Source: Isoetes taiwanensis
Taxonomy: Eukaryota > Streptophyta > Lycopodiopsida > Isoetales > Isoetaceae
Direction of reading: 5' to 3'
DNA: 64,000 bases
Assembly (NCBI GenBank): GCA_021234155.1
Contig: JAJEKV010000033.1
Location: forward strand, 15,387,422 to 15,451,421
Shown one piece after another: positions 57,460-64,000 of this stretch (positions within the stretch are counted from its first letter, which is position 1; each line of letters starts with the position of its first letter). The translations under genes were made by a program, and so were the position numbers. The notes under the pieces were generated by a model. It was given only the letters and a program-made list of their open reading frames with translations, did no database searches and had not been told where the DNA came from.

Positions 57460-58170
57460 AGAACATTATCCGATACCTTTTCTCGAAGTCAAGCAGCCGG
57501 CCATAACTGCGCGCTCCTTTTAGACCTAATTTCGATGCAAATACTGAAATATTTCCAGAGTGGTCTTAACTCAAGGCAGCTGGAAATTAAAAACTATTAA
57601 TATATTATTTTCTTCCACATAAATGTTTATAGCCATGTGCTTTACCAGTCCAAGAGCAATGGAAACATTCCCTTAGGAGTTTTCTATCATTCGTTTTATT
57701 AAAGAAAATTAACTGAATGTAGAATTATGAAGGGAATAAAGTATATTTAGGAAAAAAAAAAAACCATCAAATTACCTTGGAAGATGCCTGCAATCCATGG
57801 TATTATTCTTTCCTGAACTCCAAAGAACTAAAATGCCTTCTCTTTAGATAGATAAACTATATAATATCAATCAGTTGAAAAGCATGGAGAACTGTTTAAA
57901 TCAAAGCACACAATTCTAGGAATTGAAGTGAAGAGGTCAACAAAACAAAGTCCTTAGCGAGAGTATATTGTCTTGAAGGCGACATTCTAGAAAGCCAAAT
58001 GAACTTTTATTCTGTTCCGAGAAGCTTGATGTTTCCACCATTTGATGTGGTACAAAGCTAAAAGAAGCATTAGTTGGAGAATTCCAAAATATTTGATGCA
58101 TTACATGGCCTATGCATTACACCTACTTCTAATGGAATATAATGGTAAAGGTAAGACCCATGGATGAGCC

Positions 58171-58206
<36 letters not shown>

Positions 58207-60200
58207 ATAAAGACGAAAATGAACCCCAAAGTTGAGGGCTCTGGAACGGATCTAATATGCCCACAATCTGTACGAAAGATTTGGTACGATGCATTTTTAA
58301 ATGTGAAGACCTCTTACACCAATCTCTATTAGATGCACCGAGATACATTTGAAAGCAAAACAACACGATTGATAAGAAAGATTCAAAAGTTTCATATTTT
58401 TACTTTTGGCAAGAAAACAAATTATTAACGTGAATTAGAAAGAGTTCTAAAAAAAACATAAGTGTTGCTCTTCCTTTTGATCAAACTGTCATTAAGTAGC
58501 ATTACAAACCTAGAGCGATAGACCTTAATGGAGCATATATGACATTAAGAGTTGGTAGATACAACCATCTCAAAGTTCCAAACCATTACAAATACGGGGG
58601 ATCAAAAAATAAGTGAAAACATATCTGGTTCCTTGTGTGTCAATCCTCTTTAAACTCACGTTAGATTTGTTGGATCACGATGTTTATTTTGCTTCACACC
58701 GCATGACATCTTCAACAGACACCAGCGGGTATACATAAACAAAATTTGCATGCTCCCAAATAAGAGGCCTGGTGCCAGTTTAATTCCAGTCCCCCAAAGG
58801 AGAATCGAACAATTTCCAAAGACTTCAGTGTCTTACATAAGGCCAATCATTTATTAATATACTCAGAAATAAAAAATGAGCTCAGTAAACCTCAGGTTCA
58901 TTACTTGTCCCATTTGTCGAGAGCATGTTTACGTATGCAAGCCTTTGCACACACACTTATAAGAAACAAAACACTAAAGTAGATCCTTTTTCAATGTAAC
59001 TGAAGCACATAACATAAATTGGTGGCAGCTTTTAGCTACCTTGTGGAACTTTAAATATGTGATTTTAAGAAATTGCATCAATGGCCACATTATTGTAGAA
59101 ATAGAGTTAGTTGGACTGTGACAGCAAATATAGACATTCATCAGTGAGCATGAAAACATGTTTTAAGGCCATAAATATTTACATGTGGATGTTAAGCAAT
59201 CTGTTTCCTAGCTATATCCTTAAGAGGACAAACCCAAACAACTTCAAGAAACATTCATATTGAGGAAGAAAATAACATTGAGTATGGCCAAGGTACGATA
59301 CCATTACCAACTAAGTTTGAATTCCTTTTTCCCATACATGCAATGCAACAGAATATGGCAAAATACTTGCATCAATTAAACTTAACATCTAAGGACAATC
59401 CCATAATGGCAAGGCTACTATGCTAATGTGCTATGTCATCCCACTTGAAAGGCAACAACAAATCTTTGAAAGAGAGATGTTTGGAGGAAATAAACTTCCG
59501 TACATGTTGCTTCCAAAGCACCAAGGCAGGAGATGTTGACATTCTTTGCAAGTTGTAAAGATAGACCTGCAAGACAAAAAGATAGTTTGCAAGTCCAACA
59601 AATATTTGAAAGAGAGGTGTTTGGAGGAAACAACATAGAAATTAGATTCAAAATGGTTAGCAACAAAGACGACTGTCACAAATTAACCCTTTTGAAATCT
59701 AGATTGCCATAGGACACGTGCATTAGGCAAAAAGGTTAAACTTCTAGGATTTGTTTCTAGAGACTCATTCCGTGTGTGGCGTATGGTTGCAATGAAATAA
59801 AAAACCAACAATTAAATCGAGGATACAACAATTAAATCGAGGATACAACAAATGTAAGTGTATTGTTAGGTCTTGAAGAGGCAGAACCTAAAAAGAAAAG
59901 GCAAATGAACATATGAAGACAAACTGACCCCAAAAGCACTGGAAGTTAACATGACAGACTGGGTTCAGAATGTAAGCAGATATCCTTCTTCCTTGTTGTT
60001 CAAATATCAGAGAAAAAAAGAGACAAAAAGTGATTATTTGACTGGAATAGCATATAAACGAAGGAAAAGAGCAAGTCATCTTCATGCAAGTAATAAATTA
60101 CACTTATAAAATAAAGAGAAAACTTGAGACATAGATTCTTCTAACCTTGAACAATCCGGCACTTGCAAAACAAAGTTACCATTTGAAACAAAGTAAGTAG
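57460..60200. other. AT-rich stretch with no gene called
   Basis: Contains a 31-nt poly-A (58173-58203), a direct repeat of 'tttgaaagagaggtgtttgg' type (59463-59485 and 59604-59626), and a doubled 'acaacaattaaatcgaggat' (59805-59845). ORFs here are short and lack splice or motif support. Confidence 0.5.
58173..58203 (+). repeat. Poly-A tract (31 nt)
   Basis: Simple A run. No target duplication or retroposon body recognised around it. Confidence 0.9.
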
Positions 60201-60212
60201 AATGGAGCTTTA

Positions 60213-60437
60213 TTGATGTCTTATAGTATATATGCAAGCATTCTTATGGAAGGTCTTGTATGCCACTGTGTTATAGGAAGGATTTGCAATGTCCAAACCA
60301 GAAGAAGTGCCCAGCAAAGCTCTCAATATAGCTCAGTCTATGGAGCTTATCAGGAATGCTTGGATTGGAGCTTATCAGGAATGCTTGGATGTGGAGCTTA
60401 CCAACTCAGGCCACCAAGCAGTGTGACACCAACTCAG
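60213..60437 (+). other. Possible exon with a 25-bp tandem duplication
   Basis: The plus frame reads SAQQSSQYSSVYGAYQ and later GAYQLRPPSSVTPTQ, ending at a good donor (CAG/gtatgc). The unit ggagcttatcaggaatgctt occurs at 60342 and 60367; 25 bp is not a multiple of three, so one copy shifts the frame. The Gln/Ser/Tyr-rich sequence suggests a disordered region. Family unknown. Confidence 0.35.
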
Positions 60438-60715
60438 GTATGCATAATGTGTATATCTATATGTGAGCAATGTGGCATTTGTGTAGTTTGTATGATCGTG
60501 TTTGTTATCAACTGGGCAACTTACTTAAGACTGCTGGCCAATCTTTCAGCGTAAAAAACCAAGATTGTTTAAAGATTGTTTAATCTTTAAAGACTGTTTT
60601 GAATCTTTAAGCATTACAGGTTCCAGGTTCCCTATTGCCATCCCTATTGCTACACTTGGTGAGAGTTGTACCATTTTGCACTTAACCTGAACTGACTATT
60701 TTGTATCGGGCCTTG

Positions 60716-60963
60716 TATTTTTTATTATTATCGTTGGTGGGATCCCGTTACATTCCTCTTCATTCCACGAGATGCGGTTGGTCCTTGGCCCGCATGGCCT
60801 ATTGTGCAAGAACATCAGTCTTATTGGACATGGTTGTTCATCAATGATCCGAGGTTATGACATCATATCGGTGGGTATGCTCTTCAATATGATGTATGTT
60901 CATGCCTTTGTATACAAAGCGGCACAACATTACACCTTTATTTCGGCATTCCTTGTTGTCTAG
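60716..60963 (+). other. Open segment, unknown
   Basis: Two plus frames are open: MRLVLGPHGLLCKNISLIGH, and an alternative reading DAVGPWPAWPIVQEHQSYWT. The coding frame is undecided. It lies after an acceptor-like aagcattacag (60620) and doubled 'gttcca/gttccc'. Confidence 0.25.
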
Positions 60964-61151
60964 AATAATCCAATTATCTTTGGAAGTTATTTTTTTTACG
61001 GCCTTAATTTTATGATGCTAGTTCTACTTGATCATTCAAGTCCGAAAAGTTTATTCTTTGGAGTTGCTTGCGACTAAAGTTTGAAATGTTTGGTTATTGA
61101 AGCAGGGGAGCTTTCGGGGAAGGCGGCAAGAGCCAACAATATCACGGTGGC

Positions 61152-61655
61152 GTGTTAGTGGCCTACTTGGAGACAAAAGGAGGGTTGTTATGTATCCCAT
61201 CTTACGGGCTTTACTTGGCATTCGCGACCATGGCACTCCACATTTCCTATTTTCGATCATACCGATTGCACATTTTGTTTGAACTTTTAAAAGTTGCAGC
61301 TGCTATATGGAATGGTCTGTTTGAAGTAATGCCTCGGCGGGTTGATGCCAAAAAGAGGAAAGGTGTTACAAAGCTCGGCGTTCTGAATCTAACATTGGTA
61401 ATGTTGGGGATCTTTGGACCTATGCTAGATGTTCCCAAGGAACCCAAGAAGGCAGCTCCAACACCTGCCATGGACTCGTTGGATGGCCACATTATTTGTG
61501 CATTATGTAGGAAATCAAGCAACTCAAATATTTCTGACATGAAACATGGTCTAGATCGAGACACGAATGGTCACCTTTCGCAACAATCCATTCCAAATGA
61601 AAATAGTTTAGGGCGCTTGTTGTATATAAATTGTGGAAGTTGGTTTTGCTCTTAA
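61152..61655 (+). other. 167-codon open segment, unknown
   Basis: Contains a hydrophobic first half, then the basic patch MPRRVDAKKRKGVTKL and a Cys/Asn-rich tail. The opposite strand is also open for 105 codons (61247-61564). There is no ATG at the frame start and no recognised family. It could be an old transposon or gene remnant. Confidence 0.3.
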
Positions 61656-61667
61656 AGGTTCCAATGT

Positions 61668-61765
61668 AGTCCATTGAAGGTCCCATGTGGTCCATTGAAG
61701 GGTGTCGATGGTCCATTAAAGGGCACTTTGTGGTCCACTGAAGAGTACGTGTGGTCTATTGGGGC
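61668..61765 (+). repeat. About 22-bp degenerate tandem repeat (ggtccattgaagg)
   Basis: Five units: gtccattgaagg, ggtccattgaagg, ggtccattaaagg, ggtccactgaag and ggtctattgggg, progressively more diverged. Confidence 0.85.
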
Positions 61766-61879
61766 TGAATTAACCTCCAGACTTAAAACCTTCCTAGCCA
61801 ACTCCAAATTTATCGAAAACTCTGTTGTGTGGGATCAATTGAAACCTAAGGACTTAAGCTTCAATATGGTATGCTAAAA

Positions 61880-64000
61880 AGAGGACTTAAAAAAAAAATT
61901 GCCCATCATAATAAAATATGTTTCCTTAAGTGGGCGCTTCATGGGCACCCTCCCCTAACGCGTCGTCATTGCCCCTGCCGACCTCTTAAAGTTCAAAAAA
62001 CCATTCCCTATTTTAAGTAATATCGAAATGTTTTCTGACACCTAAAACCCTTAAAACCTAGGAAAACCACCTTAAAAAAAATCCTAAAAGTTTTCCACTT
62101 TATGGAAAAACCGAATTTAAACAATAGGATAATAATTATTGTCTAAATAATCAAGTCTCATTTTGTTCACCATCTTTATATGTTCATTGTATAACAACTC
62201 CAAATGGAGATATTGTAGCTCTCCTTTTGTCCTTTCTTCTAATTTCGTTTGAGGTGAATGTAAAAAGAGAAAGATGAAAATTTAGTTTTGATCGATACCA
62301 ACAAGATAATTTCCCTCACATTGATAAATCAATCACCTTGATAGACATACAAGTCATCAACAAGAGTGTGTAGACTCTCTGATTTTACGCATTAGTTGCA
62401 ACAACTGGCAAGCCAAAACCCTAGGGTAGTTTTGAAAATTTGGTGCTATTTCGCATAAATATTGTTCTGATTGTAGATCGGTCTATAGTAAATAGAGCAA
62501 TTGACTTTCTTTTGAAAGGGCAACCTGTATCCTAGAATTTCATTGCAAGATTATTGGTTTTTTATGTCTTTGCTTGTTATATGTGTTGAATCACATGTTA
62601 AGGCAAAATGGGGACACGAGGCATTGGATAGTTCTATTCATGCATTTGCTATTGTCCTTCCAGCTCAAGTTCAGGTGGGATCAGTCATCATTGACATGTA
62701 ATTATGCATGATGTAGGAAGGTTGATTCGTTTGCATCACTATGATGATAGATAGGCATTGCTTTCGCGGTGCAATCATGCACGCACGTTTTGCAAAGTAA
62801 TCGATACCATCTTGTTTTAAGAGTTTTAACCACTGCATGCCTTATTATACTGACATTTTTTTGTTTGGTGTGCCATCGATCCATTACTTTCTTTGGAAAA
62901 GAGAAGCCTATTAGAGAAAATACGTATCATCTTTTTCTTATAATGTATTTTTTATTGTGTCATGTTTGTACACTTTCCATTACTGCCTAAGTATCAGCCA
63001 AACTAATTAGGTATAGACTTGTAATTACGTGTACAATGAAGCTTATCCAATTCTAGAAGGGAGGGAGGGTGGGTTCAAAGAGAATAAGGTACTGCTGAGA
63101 GAAGAGGAAGCGCCGATGAGACGTTGATGCAAAACCGCGCCTAAAATAGCGAAACCCCAACCAGAAAGGGCATGCACCGCATGCATGCATGCAAGACATG
63201 CATGCTCGCCCCATTCTAGAATGTCGATCCGATGTCTCGGATCGATGCGATTGGTAACAATTACAATTCATTGTTTGCTCACATGTAGCAAGGTCATAAG
63301 TTGTTATGCCATGTCTATGAATTCTGGAGGCTAAGACCTACTTGTTCCTTATTCTTGATCTCACCAAGCAAACATGTTGTCTTTGACCATGTCCTTTTTC
63401 CAGCTCCAGTAGTCTAAGATGTGGTGGGTGTCTTTGACATCACATCCGTTGGTCTTGTTCGGTTGAATTATGCATCACAACTGGTACTGAATACAGTTAG
63501 CATGGCATCATAAACGATATTAAATTCTCTTGCAGATATTGCTGAAGTGCAGAATGTTTTATCTTCATATAATAAGCTACAAGAAAATGGCATGAAAGTT
63601 CCAATTTGGGTGGTTGCAGAAAATTACCGATTTTCTGGATGCTTTGTACTCCACGAACAACGGCATCATCTTCGACTTTCACCATTCTAGGAACGCCCCT
63701 GTGGTGTTCCTGAGTGACTATTTGGGAGGAAGAAGAGATATGCATCGCGGCTAAAACTTTGTATAGTCCATAATCAAATAGCTTGTTCCTTTTTTTTCAT
63801 AGATACATCAGCGCAAGCTAACCCGTAGCCAAGAAATGTTATTATGGTCTTGGTGGCTCCGACTGCCTCCACAATCAATGCTTGTTAAATCTGCAAGGAA
63901 AATCTTATCGGACCAAACACCTTAGTTTGGTTTCCAAAGTGGTCGCCAAACAACAAATGACCACCGCTTTGTTTGCAAGCATTTGGCATATTCCAGGCAT
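61880..64000. other. No gene called in the last 2.1 kb
   Basis: AT-rich with short ORFs only. 62140-62330 is the second copy of the dispersed repeat at 52870. 63170-63215 is rich in CATGCATG. Confidence 0.45.
63170..63215. repeat. CATG-rich tract
   Basis: Overlapping (GCAT)n with repeated CATGCATG; it is self-complementary. CATGCATG is also the RY motif of seed promoters, but no gene is adjacent. Confidence 0.6.

Noticed and set aside
58173-58203. Poly-A tails (here and at 53572) as marks of retroposed genes
   Set aside because: No upstream body, no target duplication; simple A runs are common in AT-rich plant DNA.

Overview
The window looks like nuclear DNA of a land plant. It is AT-rich, has spliced gene fragments with GT/AG junctions, plant families (a CASP-like membrane protein and a CCCH-KH-CCCH RNA-binding protein), plant-type Helitrons, MITEs and a gypsy-like gag fragment. 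I cannot narrow it to a clade. Few genes look intact.

Positions 1 to about 44,690 are a nested repeat complex. The base layer is a tandem array of about 4.7-kb 'B units' at 2752-7457, 7458-12148, 12716-15102, 19751-21885, 21986-24196, 27135-31841, 31842-36493 and 37048-39445, with a tail at 44472-44692. A complete B unit holds a minus-strand CASP-like gene that has lost its fourth membrane segment, then a heat-shock-element plus TATA promoter pointing to the plus strand, then about 3 kb with one recurring open segment of unknown family.

Four kinds of element sit in the array. Helitron HelA (1-2751 and 24197-27134, plus strand) carries fragments of unrecognised genes, including a coiled-coil exon. 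A foldback MITE lies at 12149-12715 and 36494-37047. Helitron HelB (complete at 39446-44471, minus strand; truncated at 15103-16452) carries, antisense to itself, a decayed CCCH-KH-CCCH gene. A gypsy-like gag/protease fragment lies at 16453-19750. Because uninserted B units are also present, the insertion points of HelA, HelB and the MITE can be read to the base.

The block at about 1-16,450 is repeated at 24,214-40,790 with the same insertions in the same order. It is either a recent segmental duplication or an assembly duplication. Differences between copies are mostly small indels at CG and CNG trinucleotides, which suggests base-calling error at methylated cytosines. Reading frames in 12,700-36,000 should therefore be treated cautiously.

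Positions 44,693-64,000 are mostly unique. They hold scattered exon-like pieces, a TATA-driven gene for a small secreted proline/histidine-rich protein (51,732-52,620), a minus-strand multi-exon gene fragment (54,089-57,436), a hAT-type MITE with an 8-bp target duplication (55,883-56,426), a relic Helitron 3' end (53,079) and several short tandem repeats. The remainder shows nothing I can name.
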